DNA from: JAKIWV01 sp963773945
GTDB taxonomy: Archaea > Thermoplasmatota > Thermoplasmata > Lutacidiplasmatales > UBA184
DNA: 64,000 nt
Assembly (NCBI GenBank): GCA_963773945.1
Contig: CAVZDD010000005.1
Span: 682,001 to 746,000 of the forward strand
Reading direction: 5' to 3'
Both the position numbers and the translations under genes were made by a program. The number at the start of each line of letters is the position of its first letter. Position 1 is the stretch's first letter. The notes under the pieces are model-generated. The model saw only the letters and a program-made list of their open reading frames with translations, did not search any database and was not told the origin of the DNA. Shown in pieces: positions 8,903 through 17,723 of this stretch.

Positions 8903-9892
8903 TCAATGGATTCGCACGGAGAGACGGCGAATCGAGCCGACCGAGTCCGAGAGGGTCAGTCCCCCGAAATCGAAGATGCCGAGCAGTTCATCGACCCCGG
9001 CGTCGGCGAATGCGTGGGCCCGTTCCTCCACTTCGTTCAGCCCTCCGATCATCGATAGGCCGCTCTCTTCGAGCGCCGCTGCGGACGCGTGTCGAGGGTC
9101 GGCCTGGACCTTCTGCTGGTAGAACGTGCTCTGCGTCGCGAGACGCGTGTCGAGGTACCGTTGGAACGCGGTGAGGGCCCGCTCCGGGGACGGCCCGGCG
9201 TAAATGTGCACCGCCGCGGAAACTGTCGCCGTCGTTCCGGCCGGCAGTGCGGCCCGGTACTCTCGGATCTCCTCGGCGAGCTCGGCCACGTCACGGACCG
9301 TCGCATAGGGGATGAGCGCCACGGAATACCCCTTGCGCGCCACGAAGGGAAGGGCCTCGCGCCGCTGGGCCGCAACCCAGATGGGCGGAGACGGCTGCTG
9401 TCGGGGGAGAACATTGAGCCGAACCGGATGGGCTCCCGGCGCGTCGGCCCGTACCTCGTCTCCGCGGAAGGCGGCGAGGATCGTCTCGAGCGCTCGGTCG
9501 AACCGCTCGCGTTTGTCCTTGGGGTCGACTCCAAACCCCTCGAACTCCGCCGGAATGTAGCCGCTCCCCACCCCGAAATTCAGCCGGCCACCGATCAGCT
9601 GGTCGAGGAGGGCGTATTGCTCCGCGATCTCAATGGGAGAGTGGAACGGAAGGACACTTACGAGCGAGCCGAGTCGAACCCGCCGAGTCCGGGCGCCCAT
9701 GGCCGCCAACAGGACGGAGGGAGCGGGACAGAGGCCGCTCGAGAGGAAGTGGTGCTCGGCGACCCAGACGCTGCCCAAGCCTGATCGATCGGCCGCGTCC
9801 GCGAGCGATAACAGTTCGGAGTAGCGGTTCCGTCCGGCGAAATCCACCTCAGGAGGGAACGCGTCCAGGACGGAGAATACGCTAAGTTGCAC
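8903..9892 (-). CDS. LLM-class flavin-dependent oxidoreductase
   Basis: A 329-residue bacterial-luciferase-like TIM-barrel monooxygenase, which normally uses FMNH2 or F420. Family motifs visible are LADAADRSGLGSVWVAEHHF near the N-terminus, RVRLGSLVSVLPFHSPIEIAEQYALLDQLIGGR and NFGVGSGY followed by FDRALETILAAFRG, and PPIWVAAQRREAL. Length is typical (320-350). Substrate and cofactor cannot be assigned. It is the last backbone gene before the tRNA-Ala-anchored island and is transcribed away from it. Confidence 0.85.
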   Translation of the reverse strand: MQLSVFSVLDAFPPEVDFAGRNRYSELLSLADAADRSGLGSVWVAEHHFLSSGLCPAPSVLLAAMGARTRRVRLGSLVSVLPFHSPIEIAEQYALLDQLIGGRLNFGVGSGYIPAEFEGFGVDPKDKRERFDRALETILAAFRGDEVRADAPGAHPVRLNVLPRQQPSPPIWVAAQRREALPFVARKGYSVALIPYATVRDVAELAEEIREYRAALPAGTTATVSAAVHIYAGPSPERALTAFQRYLDTRLATQSTFYQQKVQADPRHASAAALEESGLSMIGGLNEVEERAHAFADAGVDELLGIFDFGGLTLSDSVGSIRRLSVRIH

Positions 9893-10011
9893 ATCGCCCG
9901 CAGTCCGAGGGGACCATAAGCGCGTCCGGGCGAAGGCGGAGGAGGCCGATTCAGGGCCGTTGCAATCCGAGGGAAATCGATAAGTCGGCGAGGCTAGGTC
10001 GAAGACTCGGC

Positions 10012-10085
10012 GGGCTGGTAGATCAGTTCGGAAGATCGCCGGTTTTGCAAACCGGAGGGCTCGGGTTCAAATCCCGACCAGTCCA
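10012..10085 (+). tRNA. tRNA-Ala (anticodon TGC)
   Basis: A complete cloverleaf can be drawn. The acceptor is GGGCTGG/CCAGTCC, with the G3-U70 wobble pair that identifies alanine tRNAs. A 4-bp D stem GATC/GATC, anticodon stem CCGGT/ACCGG around loop TTTGCAA (anticodon TGC), T stem TCGGG/CCCGA with loop TTCAAAT, and discriminator A follow. CCA is not encoded. The 3' 18 nt are repeated downstream as attachment-site copies, and an integrase gene begins about 40 nt after the tRNA. Confidence 0.95.
10068..10085 (+). repeat. attL: tRNA-Ala 3' end
   Basis: CAAATCCCGACCAGTCCA is the 3' half of the T arm, the acceptor strand and the discriminator base. The same 18 nt recur exactly at 40350, and 16-17-nt versions occur at 44061, 45401, 49547 and 50385. 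Its position in a tRNA gene directly upstream of an integrase is the standard arrangement of an archaeal integrative element. Confidence 0.8.
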
Positions 10086-10126
10086 CTCCCTAGAAGATAA
10101 TAGCCTGGGCGCCGTTCCCCCGGCGG

Positions 10127-11483
10127 ATGTTGGGCTCGAGACGGGGAAAGCCGCGGCCGGGAGGACAGGCGCAAATCCTTTCGGACCCCGAAGTGAGTCG
10201 ATGGGTCGAGAACCTGAGGCGGGGATCGCCCGGAACTGCAGATGTCTACCTCCGTCGGCTCGGGGCTATCTGCCAGCGGGTCGGGAAGACCCCCACGCAG
10301 CTCGCTGATTTGGATGAGGGGGCCGCCTACCGGCTTCTCCTCGACTTCGTCACGTCGGAGGAGAAGCGCGGGGCGACAGGCAGCTTCATCAGCCATTCGG
10401 TGACCGTCGCGCGCTCGTGGCTGACGCACAACGGGAAGCCGCAGGTCCGCCGTATCAAGATTCGTGCGCCGGACTCCGCACCGACTCTCCAGGACGAGCG
10501 GGTCCCCGAGCAGGCCGAGCTACGGAGGGTCCTCTTGGCTGCCCCAGCACAATGGCGCGCCGCCGCGTCGGTTATGGCTTTCGGTGGGGCGCGCCCGGAG
10601 GTTCTCGGGAACTACCTTGGCACCGACGGCCTGCGTCTTCGAGACCTTCCGGACCTTCGACTCTCAGGGACGACGGTTGCCTTCGAGCGGATGCCGGCGC
10701 GGGTGGATGTTCGGCCCGAGCTGTCAAAGGCCGGCCACAAGTATCTCACATTTCTCGGTACCGAGGCTTGCGGATACATTGTAGAATACCTCGCCGAGCG
10801 GCTTCGCGCCGGCGAAAGTCTCGATCGGAACTCGGACCTCATCCACCCGCTACGCGCCCCTAAGCCGTTCATCCGGGCAGTGAATATCGGCGACGGAGTC
10901 CGTTCCGCGATTCGGCGTGCGGGATTTCCCTGGAGGCCGTACGTGCTGCGCGCTTACTTCGATACGCAACTCCTCCTCGCGGAATCCAAGGGGAAGATCG
11001 CCCATGACTATCGGGTCTTCTGGATGGGGCACAAAGGCTCGATGGAGGCGAGATACACGACGAATAAGGGCCGTCTCCCGGAGAGTCTGCTCGACGACAT
11101 GCGGGAGAGCTACCGTCGGGCCGAGCCGTTCCTCGCGACGGCAGTTGACCGGCGACGAGCGGGAGAAGGGCAACCTATGGATCCTTCGCGCGCTACTCAA
11201 AGACAAGGGCTACACCGAGGAGGAAGTCGCCCAAATGGATCTCGAGTTGGTCGACGAGCGCCAACTCGACGCGCTCCTCTCTGCGCGTCGGTCCCCCTCG
11301 CGTGGACCGTTTCAGCCGACCGGGAGGCGAACCGTCTTATCGGGAGGCCCAGCAGAGTCGGGGCGTGGCGCGCACGCGCTTCAGCAGGTAATCGCCGAAT
11401 CCGAGCTGCCCAGCTATCTGGCCGGTGGGTGGATTGCTAGGATGGCTCTTAACGGCTCTAAATTCATCGTCGAGCGGTCGTGA
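10127..11483 (+). pseudogene. Archaeal tyrosine recombinase (integrase), frameshifted near the C-terminus
   Basis: An XerA/SSV-like integrase that would recombine the tRNA-Ala att sites. All catalytic residues are present: R156 (GGARPEVLG), K201 (SKAGHKYL), YVLR at 272-275 in the box II position, H302 (WMGHKG) and nucleophile Y310 (EARYTTNKG). The catalytic domain and following helix are intact. One extra base near 11141 then moves the reading frame, and the expected tail (LTGDEREKGNLWILRALLKD, GYTEEEVAQMDLELVD, YLAGGWIARMALNGS) continues in the +1 frame to 11483. Without the indel the protein would be about 450 residues; with it, a mis-framed tail follows an intact catalytic core. A sequencing error, true inactivation or a tolerated tail are all possible. 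The gene starts 42 nt from tRNA-Ala. Confidence 0.85.
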
Positions 11484-12505
11484 CCCTAGAAGGCATCTCG
11501 AGTTCCCGCAATCGACGAATTCTGCCTAGAAAGCCAGCGATGCTTGGCGATTCAATCCTGTTTCGCACTCCATGGCTCGTCGGAAGCCATCCCCGATTCG
11601 AGCCATAGGTAATTGCCATCATCTCTGCGAGCGATTACTTCGACTCCGAGAGGTACAGGTAATTCCACTTACATTTGGTTGTCATCGCAGTTTCCCAATT
11701 CTCGAGCTCGAAGTGCCTGAATCCAAGAGCTCCGACCTCGAGGTTCTGGAACTCGGATTTCCGGGCCCGGAAAGGGGTCTGGTAGAGAACGCTCTCGCTT
11801 GGAAAGGGTCGGACGGTAGGCGGAGGGATCCGCGGGTACAGAAGCGGCCCGATTTTGGGCGTGACTCAAGTCCCCACCGATGTCCGAGTAGCCCCGACCT
11901 GACGTAACCTGCCGAGGCGGGATCCATTGGCTGGCAAGAAGCACGCCCGTAAAGAGGGCCTGGCGTCGGGCACTCTAAGTCTGCTGAAGTTGAACACTGC
12001 GCTAGCACCCAGCCATGGACCTAACGTCTGCGACGACGCTGCCTTGACAGCCTACAATTGCAAGTGTTTCAGAATAGGGCGCCCATTGCAGTTCGAGCAG
12101 ATAGATCCCGCGCCGTGCGCAATGCAATTCTTCGCTCCACTGCGGGGTCACTTGTAAGCCGCCACTCTTTGGCACTTCGAACATTGTCCTTATCGGACAT
12201 GGCATTGCCCATCGCTTGAAAAGATATGGCAGTCCTGTAAGTCAAGAATGTGACGTGAAACTCGGCCTCCCTGATGTCAACTGGGCCTCCGTACAACCCA
12301 CTTCCTGTGGATGCTCGTCGTGAAATGGGAACGCCAGGGCCGCGGCTGTGTCGACCCGCACCCACGGAGGTAGCCATTCAGCCGCCGGAACGCCTACCCC
12401 CGCCCGGGCGGAAAAAGACCACTCGCCGACCGAAGCGCGAGGGGCCCGTTCCGAACCCGTTCGCGTCGAGCCGGCATGCAAAATGCCGAAGCCCTGACGT
12501 TTGTC
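11484..12505. other. Non-coding or decayed stretch
   Basis: About 1 kb between the integrase and the SLATT gene. Open frames exist on both strands, but none has a convincing composition, start signal or family resemblance. I see no RNA gene, repeat or hairpin cluster here. It may be decayed island DNA. Confidence 0.5.
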
Positions 12506-13039
12506 TCAGCCATCCACTTTGTAATCCGCTTCTCCAGACGCGATGCCTGCAATGGCTAGTTCATACGCTCGCCCAGAGGTTATCTCAGTTGCACCAATAC
12601 GATCCAGCATCGACTCTCGATCCCGAAGATCATCAACCTCCTGTTCCAGTTGTTTATCGGAGGTGCTCGAGTCCGGACCCTTGACGTCAAGAATCCACGT
12701 CGCTTCCTTTCGCGCTTTAAGATATTCCGCTCCTAGGATATTGTGCCTGGTGGCATGTTCAGATGGGTTGTAGATTGTGAGGATTCCTGCCAGAGCTACC
12801 GAGCTCGCCGCCGTGAGTGCGCCGATCCACAGGGAGACCAGCGCGGGAGCCACTATCGCGACGGCTGACATCGTTGACAAGATTACAATCGCCCCACCGA
12901 GGAGATAGTGAAGTCGTTGCGCGCGTGTGCCTTCGTTGAAGTGTGTCTTCGCCCGGACTCTGCAATCCTCTTCGACACGTCGAGCTTGGGTGATAATACC
13001 CCGCCGCTTCTCGGATTCTTCGCTCTCACTACCGTTCAT
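12506..13039 (-). CDS. SLATT-domain two-transmembrane effector (CBASS-like)
   Basis: A 177-residue membrane protein with the SLATT architecture: a basic, helical N-terminus, two adjacent transmembrane helices (about 43-64, LHYLLGGAIVILSTMSAVAI, and 69-89, LWIGALTAASSVALAGILTI), then a cytoplasmic helical tail (YLKARKEATWILDV, EQEVDDLRDRESML). SLATT proteins are pore-forming effectors predicted to be triggered by nucleotide second messengers, and often sit next to SMODS nucleotidyltransferases. That is the case here: the CD-NTase gene ends 2 nt upstream on the same strand. The proposed role, membrane disruption and abortive infection after cyclic-oligonucleotide sensing, follows from family and context and is not shown by sequence alone. 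Confidence 0.75.
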   Translation of the reverse strand: MNGSESEESEKRRGIITQARRVEEDCRVRAKTHFNEGTRAQRLHYLLGGAIVILSTMSAVAIVAPALVSLWIGALTAASSVALAGILTIYNPSEHATRHNILGAEYLKARKEATWILDVKGPDSSTSDKQLEQEVDDLRDRESMLDRIGATEITSGRAYELAIAGIASGEADYKVDG

Positions 13040-13041
13040 CG

Positions 13042-14025
13042 TCAGTCCAACTCGAGAGCCGCCTCGTAGATTTCCAGGCTACGTTCGTCGCCGTGACGTG
13101 TAAGTCGCCCTTCGGCTTCCAAGAGATGTCTTCGGGTCCGCTGGACTGAGCGAATGATGCGATCACGGTCCGTCGGCGCTAGATATCGATCCACCTTCTC
13201 CGAGTACACGGGTTCGTAGCTCGAATTCTGAACGTACCAGGGGAGTCGTTCAAAGAATTCGTGGAGGACCCCAGGCAAAGAATTGTCAGGCGCGTCCTTT
13301 CGAGTCCGGAAAAAGTCGTAGACCATCGTTTCAAGGTGGAACGATCGGAGACCGAGCTTTCGGACGTTGTTCCAGTTCTTGCATATCCGGACGAGCTGAA
13401 TGAATCGTCCCTTCTGGGCCACATCCATCGCGTCGATGGTTCTCTTGAATCGACGAGGATCCGATCGCCTCCACTGCGTCGTGTCGTACGTATCAGGAAT
13501 CAGGTAGCCGCCGTCCGGATTGCGGAAGGCTGGGACGATTTCGACCTTGCCGTTGGGGGTTGAAACACGAACCGCATTCTGGTCAACCGTGACCGATTCG
13601 GCCGGGTAGGCTGGATCAGCCATTAGTGCCGATCTCACCTTGGCCAATGCATGGGATGCTCCACTTTCCTGAGTAAGCCACCCACCGTGTACGCCATGAT
13701 CAAGGACGTACATCACGTCGAAGTCCTTGTCTGGACCCGTATCGATCATCGTTCCCCGGGCGTACGAACCGATGATGTGCATGTCCTCCACGGTCAATGC
13801 CCTCTCCAGTACTCGACGGATGGAATCACGAGTCTGGACCAGCGCAGAGAAATCTCGTCCGTGAGGCTCGAGGTCGTCAACACGGGCCTCAAGCCGATGC
13901 TCGAGGTTCGACTTTACATCGGTAGGAACATCGCCGATGTTAAGGCTCCTCTTTGGTCGATGCGAGCCTCCACTCGATCCACCTCCGATTCGAGAGAATT
14001 CCGGACCCCCGTGCTTCGAGCCCAT
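13042..14025 (-). CDS. CD-NTase-like SMODS nucleotidyltransferase (CBASS synthase)
   Basis: A 327-residue Pol-beta-fold nucleotidyltransferase. The catalytic signature is complete: G86-S87 in IIGSYARGTMIDTG, acidic pair D101 and D103 in DKDFDVMYVL, and third carboxylate E162 in KVEIVPAFRNPDGG. The helical half (FIQLVRICKNWN, SFHLETMVYDFF) matches the OAS/CD-NTase-type C-terminal domain. Such enzymes make cyclic di- or trinucleotides on infection. The chosen ATG begins 4 nt after the stop of the upstream gene, whereas a longer in-frame reading runs through that gene and is spurious. Genes 14030-14989, this one and the SLATT effector form a tight three-gene operon. No Cap2/Cap3 genes are present, so the layout is type I-like. 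Confidence 0.82.
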   Translation of the reverse strand: MGSKHGGPEFSRIGGGSSGGSHRPKRSLNIGDVPTDVKSNLEHRLEARVDDLEPHGRDFSALVQTRDSIRRVLERALTVEDMHIIGSYARGTMIDTGPDKDFDVMYVLDHGVHGGWLTQESGASHALAKVRSALMADPAYPAESVTVDQNAVRVSTPNGKVEIVPAFRNPDGGYLIPDTYDTTQWRRSDPRRFKRTIDAMDVAQKGRFIQLVRICKNWNNVRKLGLRSFHLETMVYDFFRTRKDAPDNSLPGVLHEFFERLPWYVQNSSYEPVYSEKVDRYLAPTDRDRIIRSVQRTRRHLLEAEGRLTRHGDERSLEIYEAALELD

Positions 14026-14029
14026 CCAC

Positions 14030-14989
14030 TCAGCCTCCCGGAGCTTCGGATACGTCAAGCAGGACAGATTGTCGAAGCCGACGTTGCTTGTTGACTTCAA
14101 TCCCCCACTCCCCAAACGAGATTTGGTCGAGCAATACGCTGTCCTCGCGAACGTTGACTTGCGATCGCCAACGAGTGCCGGGAAAAGCACGGACTTGCGG
14201 AGGAAGGTTGCGAATAAGGGATGGCGCTTGCAGACCAATGACCATGAGGTACGCGATGTTGCTCTGAGCGATAATGGTCGCAACGTCGTTTGCCAATTCC
14301 AATCTACGGTTTCCCCTTCCGTGGCCGAAATATTGCGAGCTATAGTACGAGAACGCCAAAGCTCCAAGCGATCGAAGAGAGTCAGTGGAATGCATCCATT
14401 CGGCGGGGTTCACTCCCTTAATTAATGGGATAATCCCAATACCAGATTCATCGAGTCCGTCGCGGATCTCGCCTACGGATCGTAGATAGGCTTCCATGAA
14501 CCAAGCCCGTTCAGCAGGGTTCTGGCTAAGGTACACCGGTCTATCCGCAGGCACGTGCCAGTCCGGCTTGAACCTGGTTACCAGATCCAATTCTTTGGCC
14601 GGGTGGAGACGGACCAAGCGGTCATCACTGATCGTAGTGGTCGTGATGACGTGAGTCGCGGGCCCGAAGAACCGCGAATCCAGGCCACGTTCGAGTAGAC
14701 GAGATGTATAGTCTAAGTCGAACATTATCCAGGGAACAGCGGGGTTGTCGCGCACGAGGCCCAGGCTTCGTCGAGATGGATCAACTCGAGGAATGAGCCC
14801 CAACGGGAGATCCGGCGTCGCGTCGTTCCCGGGCGATTTGGGCGCGTATGAAGCTGATTGCCCTACGAGAGCATCAGGGAAAGCTTGAACCAGTGACGTA
14901 GCCGCCGTGGTTCGGATTCCTTCCCCGGACTCAAGGATAGAATCGCCCCCTGAGATTCCGATAGCACGGGTCTTGTCCGGGAGTCGCAT
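14030..14989 (-). CDS. TGT-like (possible DpdA-related) protein heading the CBASS-like operon
   Basis: A 319-residue protein without a firm assignment. The segments FKPDWHVPADRPVYLSQNP, GIIPLIKGVNPAEWMHSTD, LGALAFSYYSSQYFGHG, IAYLMVIGLQAPSLIRNLP and VRAFPGTRWRS resemble the strand-helix rhythm of tRNA-guanine transglycosylase-type TIM barrels, including DpdA-like proteins of 7-deazaguanine DNA modification. This is a pattern judgement only. The start ATG has a CGGAGG ribosome-binding site. It is the first gene of the operon with CD-NTase and SLATT, and diverges from the CARF-like regulator gene across a 63-nt promoter region. It could be an extra module of the defence system or an unrelated DNA/RNA-modifying enzyme. 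Confidence 0.6.
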   Translation of the reverse strand: MRLPDKTRAIGISGGDSILESGEGIRTTAATSLVQAFPDALVGQSASYAPKSPGNDATPDLPLGLIPRVDPSRRSLGLVRDNPAVPWIMFDLDYTSRLLERGLDSRFFGPATHVITTTTISDDRLVRLHPAKELDLVTRFKPDWHVPADRPVYLSQNPAERAWFMEAYLRSVGEIRDGLDESGIGIIPLIKGVNPAEWMHSTDSLRSLGALAFSYYSSQYFGHGRGNRRLELANDVATIIAQSNIAYLMVIGLQAPSLIRNLPPQVRAFPGTRWRSQVNVREDSVLLDQISFGEWGIEVNKQRRLRQSVLLDVSEAPGG

Positions 14990-15025
14990 CCTCCGACGAG
15001 CCCTCGCAGACCATATTAGGTACCG

Positions 15026-15050
15026 TGTCTAACTACTCATACGTTAGATA
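15026..15050. promoter_or_regulatory. Inverted-repeat operator candidate in the divergent promoter
   Basis: TCTAAC and GTTAGA half-sites separated by 9 nt lie between the divergent starts, ending 4 nt before the ATG of the CARF-like/HTH gene. A TATA-like CCTAATATGG for the minus-strand operon is adjacent. Binding by the neighbouring HTH protein would couple nucleotide sensing to expression of both genes; this is inference. Confidence 0.4.
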
Positions 15051-15052
15051 CT

Positions 15053-15865
15053 ATGAAGACTCTTGGCGACGCGACTCCACACGTCCGTCAACGAATTCAC
15101 ATCGCGCCGGTAGGCTTCGAAGTTGACCGAGTGGTCCAGCCAATTCTGAGGATGAGGGGAGAGCTAGCGTACATAGTGGCAAACCTACCGGCTGAAGATC
15201 AGGCGTCCACTTTCCGGACTGAAGTTCTCCGCCAGCTGAAGGCGAGACGCGTCAAGACAAAGGTCTGTCACGCAGAGATTTTTGACCTCTATACGACGAT
15301 CAGACTCATTCTCCACCTTCTCCGCCGGCATCGGCAGGAGGACTCGTTTGTCAATGTCTCCTCCGGATCGAAAGTCCAGGCAATCGCCGGACTAATCGCC
15401 GCGATGCTCGCGCAACATGAGGGAATCAGTGTGACGCCCTACTATGCTGAGGCAGAGGCGTACGTCCCTCCCGCAGGTAAACCAATCTCCGAGGGCTGCA
15501 CGAACATCAGAGAGATGCCAAGGCTTCACCTGCAGACCCCGTCGTCTGACTTGATTGTCGCGCTGGAGATTCTCGGCGAGAAGCCGATGACAAAGTCCGC
15601 GCTCGCCATCCGGCTCGCGAAGCGGGCGATCCTCGACAGTTCAAAACTCGCGGAGGACGGAACCCCAAAGGATGAATCATCCAGGGTTAGTCTGCAGGTG
15701 GCCGCTGACCAGCGAGTCATCCGGCGCCTCTTAGAATGGGACTTCGCCAGTGTTAAGCGGAGTGGCAATAAGGCGATAGTAACTCTCACCGATGACGGAA
15801 GGGCCGCGAGCAGCCTTTATTCCGCCACGGATGAGGTTGAGATCTTCGGCGAAGAAGACGCGTAG
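15053..15865 (+). CDS. CARF-like / winged-helix regulator (DUF6293, HFX_2341-type)
   Basis: A 270-residue protein. The N-terminal ~140 residues have the CARF/Rossmann-like pattern of the HFX_2341 family: HIAPVGFEVDRVVQPILRM, LAYIVANL, a DLYTTIRLILHLLR helix and the ligand-loop signature FVNVSSGSKVQAIAGLIAAM (about 100-119). The C-terminal ~100 residues form a winged helix (IVALEILGEKPMTKSALAIR, VIRRLLEWDFASVKR, KAIVTLTDDGRAA). CARF domains bind cyclic oligonucleotides in type III CRISPR systems. Here, beside a CD-NTase, this protein could read the CBASS messenger and control the divergent operon. The ATG lies directly behind the inverted repeat, so the mRNA is probably leaderless. Family name is from memory. 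Confidence 0.72.
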   Translation: MKTLGDATPHVRQRIHIAPVGFEVDRVVQPILRMRGELAYIVANLPAEDQASTFRTEVLRQLKARRVKTKVCHAEIFDLYTTIRLILHLLRRHRQEDSFVNVSSGSKVQAIAGLIAAMLAQHEGISVTPYYAEAEAYVPPAGKPISEGCTNIREMPRLHLQTPSSDLIVALEILGEKPMTKSALAIRLAKRAILDSSKLAEDGTPKDESSRVSLQVAADQRVIRRLLEWDFASVKRSGNKAIVTLTDDGRAASSLYSATDEVEIFGEEDA

Positions 15866-15868
15866 GCA

Positions 15869-15874
15869 TTTTTT
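15869..15874 (+). terminator. T-tract terminator after the CARF-like gene
   Basis: Six consecutive T residues start 4 nt after the stop codon, followed by a C run. This is a simple archaeal-type terminator candidate. Confidence 0.45.
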
Positions 15875-16093
15875 GCCCCCCCCGTTGCTGGAGAGCGAGC
15901 CCGCCACTGTAGTCGGGTTCCTTTGGTGCTCATGCAGGGACACCACCTGGTAAGCGCCGAAACGATAGCTCGTTAGCGGACGGCTCTCCTGGACTATCAA
16001 CTGCCTCCGCACTTTCGGTGACAGGCCCATTTGCCGATTCGAAGGGGTAGTTTCCGTAACGACCTTCAACTTGGTCAACCTACGGAGGATTCG

Positions 16094-17290
16094 ATGCCCG
16101 ATCAATCAATCACCTGTCCAAACTGTGGCTACAAGTTCGCCCCATCTGATGTTCTGCGCCATCAGATCGAGGAGGAGCTCAAAGCCGGAATCGAGAAGGA
16201 ATTCAGCAAACGGCAAAAAACGCTGGAAGGCAACATCAAGAAACGTGAACAGGAAGTCACGGGTAGAGAAGAGACCGCCCAGAAGCTCGAAAAGTCACCT
16301 AAGGAACGAGTAAAGGCTCAGGTTGATGCGCAGCTCGGAAAGCGCGAAAAGGAACGCGATGATAGAGAACGCGCCGCCCAACAGCTGGAGAAGTCGGTTA
16401 AAGAGCGAGTTAAGACTCAGGTCGATGCTCAGCTTGAAAAGCTGAAGCAGAAAGCGCGTGAGGAGGCTGAGGCGGAGCTGGCTACGGTCCTTGACGAGAA
16501 TGACCAGAAGGTAAGGCGATTGGAAGGAAAAGTCAAGGAGGCACAAGAGCGCGAGTCCGAACTTCGGGTGAAATCGGAGAAACTGAAGGAAGATCAGGCT
16601 GAGTTCGATCTCAAAGTCAAACGCGCGATCGACGACTCACGCAAGCTCGTCGAAGAAAAAGTTCGCATTGACGAGGGTAAGAAATGGGAGCAGCAACTGC
16701 ATGTTAAGGATGAGGAACTCGAACGAGTAAGGAAAGCCCTCGCCCAAGCTCAACGCGCCGGCGCATCCGGGGAGCTGCTTGGAGAAGTCGCAGAGTAATC
16801 CCTTGCTGAAAGGTGAGGCGACGCGTTCCCCGAAGACGACGTGCAGCCAGTGGCCAGAGGAAAACAAGGAGCGGATGTCTTACAGAACCTCGAACGGGGT
16901 GGATCCCTTCTGTGGGAATCTAAGGACCAATACGCAAATTGGTCAAATGATTGGGTTCCCAAGCTAAAGAGAGATCGAGATGCAGCCAAAGCTTCGGTCG
17001 GCATTCTGGTGACGACCGTTGGACCAGGGAGCAAGCCGGTGAAAATCCCATTCTTCGACGATGACGTGGTGATCACCCCGCCTTGGGCTGTTGTCGGCGT
17101 CGCCTCCATGTTGCGACCTCAACTCGCGGAAGTCGCGAGGCAGCGGCGTCTGTACGGAAAACAAGAGTCGATTCAGGCGGCTGTCTACGCTTGGGTGACT
17201 TCGGAGGCGTTTCATCGAGGAATCGTCGCCGTGTTAGCAAAGCCTTCGTCAAGACGGGTCCAAGGCCACTTAGGTCATTCTAGTCCGTGA
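16094..17290 (+). pseudogene. DUF2130 family protein, interrupted by two in-frame stops
   Basis: A DUF2130 protein would have an N-terminal zinc ribbon, a long coiled coil and a C-terminal nuclease-like domain. Here the ribbon (ITCPNCGYKFAPSDVL) and coiled coil (to about residue 225) are followed by TAA at 16796 and TGA about 20 nt later. Both can be explained as single C-to-T changes (CAA, CGA). Reading on in the same frame gives FPEDDVQPVARGKQGADVLQ, ILWESKDQYANWSNDWVPKL and WAVVGVASMLRPQLAEVARQ, the conserved C-terminal domain. Similarity fades after AWVTSEAFHR, so the 3' end is also rearranged. Start chosen at MPDQSITCPNC. Function of the family is unknown. Confidence 0.8.
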
Positions 17291-17531
17291 TTTCCCGAAT
17301 CAGGTGAGGACCCGACTCTCTCGCCCTCAGAAAGTTACGACGAGTCGGTGATTCGCGCCCTACAACTCGCGCTGATCGTGGTTCTTCATCGGTCGAGTGG
17401 AATCCGCTCACAACAGTAGATTCTGTGCGGCGCGCAGGGTTTCTGTGCAACCCGACCTTTACGGGCAACGCACGTTTCTTCCAAAGGAGGATATACGCCA
17501 ACGGATTTGCCCTCCGTGTGAGGTAACTTTC

Positions 17532-17723
17532 GTGGTTCTCTTCACCGGCCAGAAGGTGAGGACCAAGCCCGGGGCGTTCGCTGGAGAGCACGCCGACTGG
17601 AACAACCAACCAGCCGTCGTCGTGTCGGCCTACGGTAAGCTCAACGGAGAAATCGCGTACGTGATCAGTCTGCGCAACGGGACAAAGGTCGTCGTCCCAA
17701 CCTCGTGGCTCGCGGAGGTATGA
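17532..17723 (+). CDS. Small SH3-like protein, copy 1
   Basis: A 63-residue protein, starting at GTG by comparison with its inverted copy, which has ATG at the same place. The sequence GQKVRTKPGAFAGEHADWNN and YVISLRNGTKVVVPTSWLAE looks like a small SH3/KOW-type beta barrel; that is a fold guess only. The stop overlaps the ATG of the beta-helix gene (ATGA), so translation is coupled. The equivalent pair in the other arm is almost identical, so the two proteins probably work together. A GGAGGATATACGCC stretch 30 nt upstream is conserved between arms and may be the promoter. Confidence 0.65.
   Translation: MVLFTGQKVRTKPGAFAGEHADWNNQPAVVVSAYGKLNGEIAYVISLRNGTKVVVPTSWLAEV

Noticed and set aside
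11484..12505. Several 60-110-residue frames
   Set aside because: None has a ribosome-binding site, family resemblance or conserved neighbour; they overlap each other on both strands.
13042..14367. The longer 441-residue reading of the CD-NTase gene
   Set aside because: Its first 114 codons run through the end of the upstream gene in another frame and look random; the ATG at 14025 sits 4 nt behind that gene's stop.
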